DNA of 64,000 nt from Methylonatrum sp040877625 (lineage in GTDB: Bacteria; Pseudomonadota; Gammaproteobacteria; Nitrococcales; Aquisalimonadaceae), in the NCBI GenBank assembly GCA_040877625.1, contig JBBDNK010000020.1:186001-250000 (forward strand), in the 5' to 3' direction. Of the stretch, positions 1 through 8,799 are shown one piece after another. Under the pieces are notes generated by a model. That model did no database searches, was not told where the DNA came from, and saw nothing but the letters and a program-made list of their open reading frames with translations. Made by a program: the position numbers and the translations under genes. Position 1 is the first letter of the stretch, and each line of letters begins with the position of its first letter.

Positions 1-509
1 AAATAGTGCGTGAAATAATCACTGAAAGCTTCATTGTATGTGATGGTCTTTTTTTCTACGCCATGAAATGTTCCCGTGTGAATCAAGAGCTTTCTCTTGT
101 TGATATCGATTTCATCAACAGAAATGTTATCAAGTGAAAATGTTTCTGTAAGTACTATATGTTCGTAGTTAATAATGAGGTCGTTCATAATGGCTGTTGC
201 TGTTTTATATTCAGCGGACTCTATGTTTGATAGAGGGACATGACGGGTGTTGTACTTTGATTGAACCACTACGCCTGCGAAATCGGCTTCTGGGACGCTT
301 CTTATCTGTAGAGCTGATACGCCGTTTCTCTGTCCAGAGGGTGAAAAATGAAACGGTAGAAAGTAAAATCTTTCCGTGGCCTGGCATTGTAGAGTCTGCT
401 TCTCCTCCGAAGCCATGGGGTAGTCCTCAACTATTGATGCGCTCGCGGCCACGCTCGTCGCGACGAGGACAGAAGCCTTGCAAAGAGATGAAATGCTCTT
501 CCGTGACAC
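1..509 (-). CDS. Exported protein of unknown function (partial, C-terminus outside window)
   Basis: Reading the minus strand by eye gives an open frame of about 169 codons from a GTG at 507-509 to the window edge. The N-terminus (MSRKSISSLCKASVLVATSVAASA) is a basic stretch, a hydrophobic core and an ASA cleavage motif, so it is probably periplasmic or secreted. The mature part begins with an acidic stretch (SIVEDYPMASEEK) and has one early Cys. I recognise no family. It starts 40 nt after the stop of the Hcp-like gene on the same strand, so the two may be co-transcribed. An effector or immunity partner is possible from position only. The ribosome site before GTG is weak; ATG at 414-416 is an alternative that would lose the signal peptide. 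GC is lower than in the neighbouring chromosome. Confidence 0.55.
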   Translation of the reverse strand, partial: MSRKSISSLCKASVLVATSVAASASIVEDYPMASEEKQTLQCQATERFYFLPFHFSPSGQRNGVSALQIRSVPEADFAGVVVQSKYNTRHVPLSNIESAEYKTATAIMNDLIINYEHIVLTETFSLDNISVDEIDINKRKLLIHTGTFHGVEKKTITYNEAFSDYFTHY

Positions 510-549
510 GACAAATCTCGCTGTTCTGTAACAGTTAATTGTAGCGGCG

Positions 550-804
550 TTAGAAACCCACGTTTCTATGTTGCTTTGAATTCTCTTCGAATTCGACGCC
601 TGTTTGGAAGAATAGCGCGGTATGGCGAGTGACAATCAGATCGCTTATTTCCGCATTGGCCGATTCGCGATCGTGTCTGGTCGATGTGTGTGAGGTAATG
701 TAGCGTTTGACGCCCCAGTAGACGTCTTTGATGTCGAGCCATCCTTGGTGCGAGTGATCACTTGTTTCCCCTGCAATACCTTCATAGAACATAAATATGG
801 ACAT
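550..804 (-). CDS. Truncated Hcp-like type VI secretion tube protein
   Basis: 84 residues beginning MSIFMFYEGIAGETSDHSHQ, which matches the start of Hcp proteins (DMF..I.GI.GES.D..H...I.V..W.WG). The later AEISDLIVTRHT corresponds to the Hcp segment that ends 'DLSFTKYxDK'. Normal Hcp is about 160-170 residues; this one stops after roughly the first half of the beta barrel. I chose ATG 804 rather than 849 because AAGGGA sits 7-9 nt upstream and the extra 15 residues do not look like Hcp. No other T6SS gene is visible, so this is an orphan or decayed copy. A truncated copy probably cannot form hexameric rings, although short Hcp-like proteins exist. Confidence 0.6.
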   Translation of the reverse strand: MSIFMFYEGIAGETSDHSHQGWLDIKDVYWGVKRYITSHTSTRHDRESANAEISDLIVTRHTALFFQTGVEFEENSKQHRNVGF

Positions 805-1324
805 GGCATTTCCCTTGCTCGTTAGATGTAACTGGTACTTGGTGTACAAAGAGGAGATACAGGGAGGAGATCTGGCAAAGACTTGCGCAGTTCTTCAAGA
901 AGTGGGTCCTGTAGATCATCCTTGCTCGGGTACCCTCCCTCAATCCTTGGAGGCAATAGCGAGAAAGCTAGCAAACCAGAAGTCTAGGCGCAAGTTTCCG
1001 GCCCCCCATGGTAGTTCGGTGACCTTCCGGCGTCCGTCGGCCTGTTTCTGCGTGCCAACGTTTGGGACTCTCGTTGAATGCGCTTGCACGCTGTGAGGCT
1101 CCCTGGATTCCTGGCAGATGCTTAAATGCCCCGGCAAAGCTGTGGAAGGGATGGTACATCTGATGGCGATCTGACGCCTCGTGGCTTATGGAACGGTCCA
1201 CTGAGGCGTTGTGGTGTCGTCCCGGCACGTACAAGTGCATGCGATGCGTTATTGTGTAGCGCTTGCTGCAAGGGTTTCGATGTAAGGGCCATGCAGTGGG
1301 CATCACCTTAATACCTGGGAAGGC
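805..1324. other. Intergenic region without a supported gene
   Basis: 520 bases between the Hcp-like gene and the divergent arsenite exporter. The short frames in both directions have no family resemblance and no convincing ribosome sites. Promoters for both neighbours must lie here, but I see no clear -35/-10 pair. Confidence 0.4.
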
Positions 1325-2287
1325 ATGACGCGACTACAACTCGAACGCCATCAGGTCTGGGTGTATCTGGCCGCCATTCTTGCCGGCCTCGGACTTGGCG
1401 GTTGGCTGCCGGTGCTGGGCGCGCAACTGGCCAGTCTGCTATGGCCATTGCTGGCGTTGTTGCTGTACGTGACCTTCACCCAGGTGCCGCTGGCTCGGCT
1501 ACCGGCTGCATTCAGGGACGGCCGATTCATCGCCGCCGTGCTGATTGGTAACTTCCTGCTGATCCCGCTGCTGGTGTGGGGGCTGATTCAGTTCCTCCCT
1601 GAATCGCCGGCGTTGCGACTGGGCGTGCTGTTGGTGCTACTGGTTCCGTGTACCGACTGGTACATCACCTTTACGCATCTGGGGCGGGGTGATGCCCGCC
1701 GCGCCATCGCCGTTACCCCCGTCAATCTGCTCGTCCAGCTGATGCTGCTGCCAGTGTATCTGTGGTTGTTCATGGGGGAGGCGGAAGTTGCGGTGATAGA
1801 TCACCGGCCGCTGGTCGGCGCTTTGTTCGGCGTCGTGTTGCTGCCGCTGTCGCTCGCATTCCTGTCCCAGCGCGTGGTGGCGAAACGGCCGCAGCGGCAG
1901 GCGTGGCTGGACTGGCTGGGTGGATGGGCGGTGCCGCTGCTGGCGGGGGTGGTGTTTCTGATTGCCGCCTCACAGGTGCAGGTCGTTGCGGGCGCGTTAT
2001 TCGAGCTTGGCCGGGTGCTGGTGGTGTTTGCGGCTTTTCTACTGGGTGCCGCGGTTCTGGGAAGGGTGCTGTCGCAGCTATTCAGGTTGCCAGTGCCAGC
2101 AGGGCGTGCGCTGATCTTCAGCCTGGGAACGCGTAACTCCTTTTTGGTGCTGCCCATCGCTTTGGCGTTGCCACCGGCCTGGGAGATGGCTGTCGTGGTG
2201 ATTGTATTGCAGTCACTGGTCGAACTGTTCGGGATGCTGGTCTATCTCAAGTGGGTGCCGTCGAAGCTGCTTGCCGATGTGCGTTGA
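1325..2287 (+). CDS. ACR3-like arsenite efflux permease (BASS superfamily)
   Basis: 320 residues, almost entirely hydrophobic, with about ten predicted membrane helices. The segment LVPCTDWYITFTHLGRGD near residue 107 carries the Cys-Thr after a Pro that marks helix 4 of ACR3 carriers, where that Cys is needed for arsenite transport. The conserved late segment GTRNSFLVLPIALALP fits the second half of the bile acid:sodium symporter fold. ACR3 proteins extrude As(III) through the inner membrane using the proton gradient. No ArsR or ArsC is next to it, so the substrate could also be another small solute. It is a single gene, convergent with the RND pump gene (27 bp between stops). Confidence 0.75.
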   Translation: MTRLQLERHQVWVYLAAILAGLGLGGWLPVLGAQLASLLWPLLALLLYVTFTQVPLARLPAAFRDGRFIAAVLIGNFLLIPLLVWGLIQFLPESPALRLGVLLVLLVPCTDWYITFTHLGRGDARRAIAVTPVNLLVQLMLLPVYLWLFMGEAEVAVIDHRPLVGALFGVVLLPLSLAFLSQRVVAKRPQRQAWLDWLGGWAVPLLAGVVFLIAASQVQVVAGALFELGRVLVVFAAFLLGAAVLGRVLSQLFRLPVPAGRALIFSLGTRNSFLVLPIALALPPAWEMAVVVIVLQSLVELFGMLVYLKWVPSKLLADVR

Positions 2288-2313
2288 GGACCGGTGAATC
2301 GCCGCGTGAACCC

Positions 2314-5300
2314 TTACCCGTGGGATGCAAGCCGGCGTTCGCCGCCGGTTATCCAGCCTTTCAGCGTTTCCGCATTGTGGCTGAGCACCAGGTAGAGGCA
2401 GGGTACGACAAACAGTGTGAACAGCATGGAGACGGTCAGCCCGCCGACAACGGACATGGCGAGCGGGCGCATGATCTCCGCGCCTTCGCCCATGCCGATG
2501 GCCAGCGGCAGCATGCCGAGCACCGTGGTGGAGGTGGTCATCAGAATTGGCCGCAGCCGGATCGTGCCTGCAGCCACCACGGCACGGGCTGTGGAAAGAT
2601 GTAGCTGCCGTCGGCCGATTTCGATGTACTCCACGAGCAGGATGGCATTGTTCACGACGATACCGATCAGCAGAATCACGCCGATCAGAACCGGTGCGGA
2701 AACGGGGGTCGAGGTGGCCCACAGCACGCCGACCACGCCCAGCAGGGACAGCGGCGCCGCGACGATGATGATCAGCGGGTTGCTGAGTCGCTCGTAGAGC
2801 ACCGCCAGGACCACGAACACCAGAAAGACCGCGAGCCCGATCACCAGTCCGAGTTCTCTGTTGGTCTCTTGAATCGTCTCCCACTGGCCACCGTAGATCA
2901 TGCTGATTTCGTCCGGTGTGTCCATTGCCGCCAGTCGGGATTCCACCTCCGTCATTACCGAGCCCACGTCGGCCACATCGGTGTTGATATCGCCGTTCAC
3001 CCTCACCAGACGGCTCTGGTTTTCCCGTTCGATGTGGGCCGGCCCCTCGCCCAGTTCGAACCGCGCCACCTCCCGCAGCTGTACCGGCCGGCCATCGACG
3101 CGGAACAGCATGAGATTGCCCAGCCGATCAGGGTTGCTGACCTCCTCCTTGGGCAATCTGACGCGGATGTCGTATTCCCGATTGGCCGTCAGATACTGCG
3201 TCGGCACCGCGCCGTCCACGGCGTCGCGTATGGCTCTGCCCACATCGGAGACGCGCAGCCCAAGGTCGGCGGCACGCTCGCGATCGACAATCACGCGCAT
3301 CAGCGGACTCTGATCCTCTCGGCCGATCTCCACGCCCTGCAGGCCTGGAATACCCTGCAGCCGTGCCACCACCTCCGCCGCCAGCGAACCGAGCTGCCGC
3401 AGATCCTCGCCGACAATGCCGATGGAGAGGTCATCGCCGCTGGTGGTGAATCGCAGCCCTTCGATACGCGGCGGCCTGACGCGAATGCGCGCGCCCGGCA
3501 GGTCCAGTGCTTCCAGCCGCTGCTGGGCGTCCGCGACCCACTGCCCCGCGCTGATGCCGTCGCGCTGCGCTAATGGCACCAGGTGCACCGAGGTGCGAAT
3601 GGTGCCGGGGCGTTCGTTGACGACACCGCCGGAGAGATGACCGCCGATCAGCGTGAACTGGGTATCCACGGCCGGCATCCCGGCAATGGTATCTTCCACG
3701 CGCCGGGCGATGTCGTCAGTCTCATGGGGTGGGGTTCCCGGCGGCAGCCAGACATTGATCTGGATATTGCCGTCATCCACCACCGGCAGGAACTCATTGC
3801 CAAGCTCGCCAAACACCTGCAGTGCGCCGGCGAAACTCAGCGCGGCAATGCCGAGCACGACCCAGCGCAGACGGAGTATCCGCGGCAGCGCACGCCGGTA
3901 GCGTCGCCGTAACCAGAGTATCAGCCGGTTGAATAAACGCAGTGGGGCACTTCGCTGCAGGCCGCTTTCGAAACGGATATCGGTGAGCAAGGCGGCCAGC
4001 ATCGGAACCAGCGTTACCGCCGCGGCAAGCGTGGCGACAATGGCAAAGGAGATGGTCAGGATCAGATCGCGGAAAACCAGCGACGCAATGCCTGTCACCA
4101 GCAGGAACGGCAGCACGGCAGCCAGGTTGGTGGCGGTGCCGGCGATGATGGCCGACGCGACCTCTCTTGCGCCGTCATGCGCGGCCTGCGCGGGGGGCTT
4201 GTTCAGCTGCTCGCGGTGGCGGTAGATGTTCTCCAGCATCACGATGGCGTTATCCAGCAACAGGCCGACTCCCAGCGCCAGGCCGCCCAGGCTGATGATG
4301 TTCAAGGTCACGCCGCCCATGCCCATCATGGCGAAGGTGGCCATGATGGCGATGGGGATGGACAGGCCGATGACGAAGCTCTTGCGCAGGCTGCCCAGAA
4401 ACAGAAAGACCATCAGCATGGCCAGCACACCGCCCAGAATGGCCGCCCCCGCCACCGAATTGATTGAGCCGCGAATGAAGAAAGAGGGGTCGTTCACCGT
4501 CCGGTACTGAATGTCGTCCGGGATAAAACCCGAGCGCTCCAGCCGCTGCATGGCGGCGTTGACGCTGTCGACCACGCCGACCGTATTGGCCTGCGGCAGT
4601 TTGAATACGGATACCTGTGCCGACGGCACGCCGTTCAGGCGAACGAACAGGCGCGGCTCGCGGAAACCGTCCCTGATCTCGGAAACCTCGCTTAAACGAA
4701 TGCGCTGGTCGGCGCCGGCCGGCAATTCCAGCAGCACCTGGCGGATGTCGTCCACCGACGTAAACATGCCATCGGTCTTTGCCATCACGTCGAAGGTGGC
4801 GGAGGTCATCCAGCCGGCGGCGATATCCACGTTCTCCGAGGACAGGGCGTCGGTGACGTGCCGTATGCCGAGCCCATAGGAATGCAGCCTGTCCTGGTCC
4901 ACTACGACTTCCACTTCCCGGACCATGCCGCCGGCGGCTTCTACCCCCGATACGCCGTGAATGGCAATCAGCTGCGGGGTGAGCTGGTTCTCCACCCAAT
5001 CCCGCACATCGGCTTCCGAACGCGTGGTGGAGCTGAAGCCGGCCTGCCAGATGGGGTCCTGTGCGGGGTCGAATTTGTACAGTCTTGGCGGTTCGATGTC
5101 CGGCGGCAGCTGAGTCCGCGCCAGTTCCAGGTAGCGCGCAGCGTCCTGAAGAGCGAGATCGAGATTGGTGCCGTACTCAAAGCGCAGATTGACGTTGGTG
5201 CGCCCCTCGGATGCGCGGCTGTCTATGGTTACCAGGTTCTCAACGGCCGCCAGGTTGCGCTCCAGGACGCGGGTGACCTGCTGCTCCATCACTTCCGGAG

Positions 5301-5493
5301 CGGTGCCGGGGTAGTTCACCGTGACGCGGATCTGCGGATACTCCACATTCGGCAGCAGGTCCACCGGCAGGCGCTCGAAAAAGAACAGGCCAAGCACCAT
5401 CACCACGGATGCCAATGCCAGCGTGCCCACCGGCCGTCTTATCGCGGCGCTGGTGATGCCGCGCCGGCCGCGCTCATCCGCGGGCGATGACAT
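2314..5493 (-). CDS. RND efflux transporter, inner-membrane permease (AcrB/MexB-like)
   Basis: 1059 residues, the usual size of hydrophobe/amphiphile efflux RND pumps. A first helix (residues about 18-36) is followed by the porter head starting at LPVDLLPNVEYPQIRV, a six-helix block, a second head and a last six-helix block. The relay helix reads GLALGVGLLLDNAIVMLEN with one of the two Asp of AcrB kept (D-N in place of D-D), as in many heavier-branch HAE pumps. It should form a trimer that exports drugs or amphiphiles using protons. It lies 4 bp after the stop of the adaptor gene in one minus-strand operon. No outer-membrane factor gene is present, so a TolC-like channel must come from elsewhere. 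Substrate unknown. Confidence 0.9.
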   Translation of the reverse strand: MSSPADERGRRGITSAAIRRPVGTLALASVVMVLGLFFFERLPVDLLPNVEYPQIRVTVNYPGTAPEVMEQQVTRVLERNLAAVENLVTIDSRASEGRTNVNLRFEYGTNLDLALQDAARYLELARTQLPPDIEPPRLYKFDPAQDPIWQAGFSSTTRSEADVRDWVENQLTPQLIAIHGVSGVEAAGGMVREVEVVVDQDRLHSYGLGIRHVTDALSSENVDIAAGWMTSATFDVMAKTDGMFTSVDDIRQVLLELPAGADQRIRLSEVSEIRDGFREPRLFVRLNGVPSAQVSVFKLPQANTVGVVDSVNAAMQRLERSGFIPDDIQYRTVNDPSFFIRGSINSVAGAAILGGVLAMLMVFLFLGSLRKSFVIGLSIPIAIMATFAMMGMGGVTLNIISLGGLALGVGLLLDNAIVMLENIYRHREQLNKPPAQAAHDGAREVASAIIAGTATNLAAVLPFLLVTGIASLVFRDLILTISFAIVATLAAAVTLVPMLAALLTDIRFESGLQRSAPLRLFNRLILWLRRRYRRALPRILRLRWVVLGIAALSFAGALQVFGELGNEFLPVVDDGNIQINVWLPPGTPPHETDDIARRVEDTIAGMPAVDTQFTLIGGHLSGGVVNERPGTIRTSVHLVPLAQRDGISAGQWVADAQQRLEALDLPGARIRVRPPRIEGLRFTTSGDDLSIGIVGEDLRQLGSLAAEVVARLQGIPGLQGVEIGREDQSPLMRVIVDRERAADLGLRVSDVGRAIRDAVDGAVPTQYLTANREYDIRVRLPKEEVSNPDRLGNLMLFRVDGRPVQLREVARFELGEGPAHIERENQSRLVRVNGDINTDVADVGSVMTEVESRLAAMDTPDEISMIYGGQWETIQETNRELGLVIGLAVFLVFVVLAVLYERLSNPLIIIVAAPLSLLGVVGVLWATSTPVSAPVLIGVILLIGIVVNNAILLVEYIEIGRRQLHLSTARAVVAAGTIRLRPILMTTSTTVLGMLPLAIGMGEGAEIMRPLAMSVVGGLTVSMLFTLFVVPCLYLVLSHNAETLKGWITGGERRLASHG

Positions 5494-5497
5494 CCCG

Positions 5498-6589
5498 CTA
5501 ACCCCGCCAGCCGACTATGCGCACGGCCTGGCCATCGCGCATGTCGATGGGGTTGGTGGCCAGCACCACATCCTCCGGTTCCAGCCCGTGGAGGATCTCC
5601 GTCCAGTCCCCCCGCGTGACGCCTACCTCGACTTCTCTGGCCCGGAGCTGGCCGTCAATGATCAGATAGACGTAGCGCTGGTCGCCATCCTGGCCAACCG
5701 CGGCCGCGGGGACGGCGAGTGCTTCGGGGCGCGGATCGATGGGCATGCGCACCCGGCCCAGATAACCGGGGCGCACACCCCTGTCGGACATATTCTCCGG
5801 CAGGGCAACTTCTACCATGATCAACCGGCTGTCAGGGTCCGCAGCAGGGTCTACGCGGAGGATGCGCGCGTCCAGTTGCTGTCCGGGGAGCGCATCCAGA
5901 CGCAGCGGCACGTTCTGTTCCACTTGCAGATGGCCGACGTCCATTTCGGAGACGCCCAGGCGGATGATCAGCTCGTCCATGGAGGACAGCTGGAACAGCG
6001 TGTCCTGTGCCTGCACGGCTTCACCGGGCTCGATATGCCGCGCCGTCACCACAGCCCGGCGCGGCGCCGTCACGCGGCCAAAGTTGACCCGCGTCTGCCA
6101 GAGCATCTGCTCGCTGTCGGCGATGCGAAGCTGCGCGAGAGACCGCTGATACTCCGCCGAGCTGACCACGCCGCGTTCGCGTAGCTCGGCTGTGCGCTCA
6201 TAGTTCAGCCGTGCCTCACCGGCCTGCGCGCGCGCCCGTTCCAGTTCAGCCTGCTCCTCGGAGACGTCCAACTCAACCAGGACGTCGCCCTGTTCAACGC
6301 TATCGCCGACGTCGACATGCACGTGATTCACGGTGCCGTTTGCACGGCTGGCAAGCCGTATGCGGATTCTGGGCTCAACGGTTCCGGAAGCGGAGAGTGT
6401 ACGTGAGAGGTCGCGAGGCTGGATCTCGACGGCCGTCACCGCCAGTCCTCGGGTTTCCGACGCGTTGCTGGATGCCGCGTTAGGGTGCGACGGGTCGCAG
6501 GCGGAAACCAGCCACGCCGCGCACGCCAGTAGCACGGACGTGACAGCGCGGCGCTCGGACAAACGAGGCGGGACAGGCTTCGCAGGCAT
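5498..6589 (-). CDS. RND efflux periplasmic adaptor (membrane fusion lipoprotein)
   Basis: 363 residues. The N-terminus ends in LVSAC, a lipobox, so it is probably a lipoprotein anchored in the inner membrane. Next come a lipoyl half (residues about 75-105, VHVDVGDSVEQGDVLVELD), a short alpha-helical hairpin rich in Glu/Ala/Arg, the second lipoyl half (VTAPRRAVVTARHIEPGEAV), a beta-barrel and a C-terminal membrane-proximal domain. It links the inner-membrane RND pump to an outer-membrane channel. It is the first gene of the two-gene operon, with the pump immediately downstream. Confidence 0.9.
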   Translation of the reverse strand: MPAKPVPPRLSERRAVTSVLLACAAWLVSACDPSHPNAASSNASETRGLAVTAVEIQPRDLSRTLSASGTVEPRIRIRLASRANGTVNHVHVDVGDSVEQGDVLVELDVSEEQAELERARAQAGEARLNYERTAELRERGVVSSAEYQRSLAQLRIADSEQMLWQTRVNFGRVTAPRRAVVTARHIEPGEAVQAQDTLFQLSSMDELIIRLGVSEMDVGHLQVEQNVPLRLDALPGQQLDARILRVDPAADPDSRLIMVEVALPENMSDRGVRPGYLGRVRMPIDPRPEALAVPAAAVGQDGDQRYVYLIIDGQLRAREVEVGVTRGDWTEILHGLEPEDVVLATNPIDMRDGQAVRIVGWRG

Positions 6590-6705
6590 AAATGGCAGGC
6601 TAACACTAGCGGGCAGGCGACGACACCGGCTGTTGATGCCGCGCGGATGGGCGCGGGTATCGTAGGCGGAATGACCGACGAACCCCGGTTCCTCACTGGT
6701 TTGTG

Positions 6706-6735
6706 CTATGTCCAGTCATCAGAGCTGTCAAACAG
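6706..6735. repeat. 30-bp interspersed repeat, copy 1
   Basis: 24 of 30 positions match 9595-9624, including an identical 14-base block GAGCTGTCAAACAG. It forms the 3' end of the macrodomain gene, including its stop codon. Confidence 0.45.
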
Positions 6736-7233
6736 TCGCCGATCAGACTCGGAGAAGAAGACGAATCGCACCAGCTCCGGCCCCGACAATTCTGCCATGA
6801 CACTCTGTACGGTCCGCCGGGCCACGTGCGCGGCATCCTCTGGCGGATAGCCGAAGGCGCCGGTGGAAATGGCTGGAAAACCGATCGATCGAATGCCCTC
6901 CCGGTGAGCCAGCCTGAGCGCATTCTCGTAGCAGGCAGCCAGGAGCCTGTCGGCGGGGTGGTCCAGCCCATGGACTGGTCCCAGACAGTGAATGACGTAT
7001 GCGTTGGGGAGATCGAACCCGGGGGTGATGACTGCCTCCCCCGGCGCGATAGGCGCCAACGGTGCACATGCCGCCGCCAGCTGCGGGCCCGCTGCGCGAT
7101 GAATGGCACCGGCAACGCCGCCGCCCGGCATGAGTTGGGCATTGGCTGCATTAACCACGCAGTCCAGATCATTCTGCCGGGTGATATCCCCGACGACGCT
7201 TTCCACCTTTGTCGTTCCGATCAAGGTTTCCAT
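6706..7233 (-). CDS. Macrodomain protein, O-acetyl-ADP-ribose deacetylase (YmdB-like)
   Basis: 175 residues forming a single macrodomain. NAANAQLMPGGGVAGAIHRAAG is the ADP-ribose binding loop with the conserved Asn and GGG, and ISTGAFGYP is the second phosphate loop. Members of the YmdB/MacroD group hydrolyse O-acetyl-ADP-ribose made by sirtuins and remove ADP-ribose from acidic residues. The gene stands alone between the efflux operon and the amino-acid transporter. Its last ten codons coincide with a copy of an interspersed repeat (6706-6735), so the C-terminal tail may come from that element. Confidence 0.88.
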   Translation of the reverse strand: METLIGTTKVESVVGDITRQNDLDCVVNAANAQLMPGGGVAGAIHRAAGPQLAAACAPLAPIAPGEAVITPGFDLPNAYVIHCLGPVHGLDHPADRLLAACYENALRLAHREGIRSIGFPAISTGAFGYPPEDAAHVARRTVQSVMAELSGPELVRFVFFSESDRRLFDSSDDWT

Positions 7234-7318
7234 TAGGTACCCTCCCGAACGTCATCGACATGAGAACACCTTAGTCTTTAAGGAGACCAGCGGCGAGGAC
7301 CGCTCGGACCCTCCATGG

Positions 7319-8050
7319 TCATACCCGAACGTGACCGAGAAAATCGGCAAACCGCTCCGACGGTGGGTGATCCAGCAGATCGCGTGGATTGCCGTCATGA
7401 ACGATGCGGCCGTGATCCATGAAAATCAGCCGACTGGCCACCTCGCCGGCGAAGCGCATCTCGTGGGTGACGATGAGCATGGTCATGCCGTCGGCGGCCA
7501 GGCGCTTCATCACTTCCAGTACCTCGCCGCGTAGTTCCGGGTCCAGGGCGGACGTTGGTTCGTCGAACAGCATGACCTTGGGATTGACCGCCAGCGCTCT
7601 GGCGATGGCCACGCGCTGTTGCTGGCCGCCGGAGAGCTCCGATGGCAGATGATCCGCCCGCTCGGACAGCCCCACGCGGGCCAGCAGCTCGTCGGCAAGT
7701 TTGTGCGCCTGTTGGCGGGACAGGCCGCGCACCTTGCGCGGTGCCAGCATGATGTTCTCGCGCGCCGTCATGTGCGGAAACAGATTGAACTGCTGGAAAA
7801 CCATGCCGGTTTCGCGGCGAATGGCGCGCTTGCTTGCACCACGTTCGCCAAGCCGTTTGCCGTCTACCTCCAACGTGCCGGATGTCAGCGGCTCCAGCAC
7901 GTTGAGGCAGCGTAGCAGAGTGGATTTTCCGGACCCCGAGGGCCCGACGATCACCACCACTTCCCCGGCCTCAACCGTCAGATCGATGTCGTGCAGCACC
8001 GGTGTTTCGCCGAAGTGCTTGCTCAGCCTGGCGCAGTGTATAAGGCTCAC
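7319..8050 (-). CDS. Polar amino-acid ABC transporter ATPase (GlnQ/HisP type)
   Basis: 243 residues. Walker A is GPSGSGKST, the Q-loop is MVFQQFNLFPHMT, the signature is LSGGQQQRVAIARAL, Walker B is VMLFDEPTSALD, and the switch His is in IVTHEMRFA. The FNLFPHMT wording and the length are typical of the polar amino-acid uptake family. It starts at GTG 8050, whose bases overlap the permease stop (GTGA), so the two are translationally coupled. An upstream extension of the same frame is the permease gene read out of frame and was discarded. It powers import of an amino acid or derivative; specificity cannot be read from this subunit. Confidence 0.92.
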   Translation of the reverse strand: MSLIHCARLSKHFGETPVLHDIDLTVEAGEVVVIVGPSGSGKSTLLRCLNVLEPLTSGTLEVDGKRLGERGASKRAIRRETGMVFQQFNLFPHMTARENIMLAPRKVRGLSRQQAHKLADELLARVGLSERADHLPSELSGGQQQRVAIARALAVNPKVMLFDEPTSALDPELRGEVLEVMKRLAADGMTMLIVTHEMRFAGEVASRLIFMDHGRIVHDGNPRDLLDHPPSERFADFLGHVRV

Positions 8051-8703
8051 AGGATGGTCAGCCTCCGTTCGATCAGGCGCATGATCATGGCCAGGGTGAA
8101 CGTCATCAGCAGGTAGAAAACAGCCACCGCCGTCCAGATCTCCAGGGCGCGGCCGGTCTGTGATGTCAGCTGCTCGCCTTTCTGGGCCAGTTCCGCCACA
8201 CCGATGACCAGGAACAGGGCCGAGTCCTTGAGGCTGATAATGAACTGATTGCCCAGCGGCGGGATGGTACGGCGAAATGCCAGCGGGCCGACGATCGTCA
8301 TCATCAGCTGCGGGTAGGACAGGCCGAGCGCCAGCCCGGCATCGTGGAGCCCGGGGTCGATGGACTGCACTGCACCCCGGACGATTTCGGTGATGTATGC
8401 GCCCGCGTTCATGGCCAGGCACAGCGACGCGGCGACAAACCCCGACAGTACGATATCCGTCGCCAGGGGCAGCGCGAAGTAGATGAACATGGCCTGTACA
8501 ACAATCGGTGTGCCGCGGATTACCGAAACGTAGACGAACACGATCCAGCTTAGAACCGGAACCCGGGCGGCCAGCACAAGCCCGCACAAGGTGCCGATGA
8601 TCATGCCCCCGCCGATGCCCAGCAGGGTGATCCAGGCGGTAAGCTGAGCGCCTTCCACCATCTGCGGCAGGGCGTTCCAGACGACGTCCCATCGGAAATC
8701 CAT
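8047..8703 (-). CDS. Polar amino-acid ABC transporter permease (HisM/GlnP type)
   Basis: 218 residues with about five membrane helices. The EAA loop reads AGLALGLSYPQLMMTIVGPLAFRRTIPPLGNQF, matching the HisM/GlnP family, including the P..GNQFI continuation. Only one permease gene is present, so the channel is presumably a homodimer. It lies between the binding protein (upstream, 96 bp away with a hairpin in the gap) and the ATPase (downstream, 4-nt overlap). Confidence 0.92.
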   Translation of the reverse strand: MDFRWDVVWNALPQMVEGAQLTAWITLLGIGGGMIIGTLCGLVLAARVPVLSWIVFVYVSVIRGTPIVVQAMFIYFALPLATDIVLSGFVAASLCLAMNAGAYITEIVRGAVQSIDPGLHDAGLALGLSYPQLMMTIVGPLAFRRTIPPLGNQFIISLKDSALFLVIGVAELAQKGEQLTSQTGRALEIWTAVAVFYLLMTFTLAMIMRLIERRLTIL

Positions 8704-8751
8704 TGGGTTACCTCACTGGGCCGCCCATGCCGGCACGGGCGTGGGAGAGGG

Positions 8752-8776
8752 GGCCGCCGGAGTGTCCGAGGCGGCC
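8752..8776 (-). promoter_or_regulatory. Hairpin between binding-protein and permease genes
   Basis: GGCCGCC and GGCGGCC form a 7-bp stem around an 11-nt loop, with no following T-run. Hairpins here commonly let the binding protein be made in excess over the membrane subunits by stabilising its mRNA 3' end or partly stopping transcription. Confidence 0.4.
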
Positions 8777-8799
8777 AGTCCGGCGGTTATGGGGCATGC

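Noticed and set aside
968..1306. 112-codon minus-strand frame as a gene
   Set aside because: No ribosome site, no family resemblance, and overlaps other empty frames of equal quality.
1..1324. Type VI secretion gene cluster
   Set aside because: Only a truncated Hcp-like ORF is present; no vgrG, PAAR or structural tss gene is in the window.
7319..8692. 457-codon frame covering the ABC ATPase and the permease region
   Set aside because: Only the first 243 codons (from GTG 8050) match an ATPase. The rest is the permease gene in the wrong frame.
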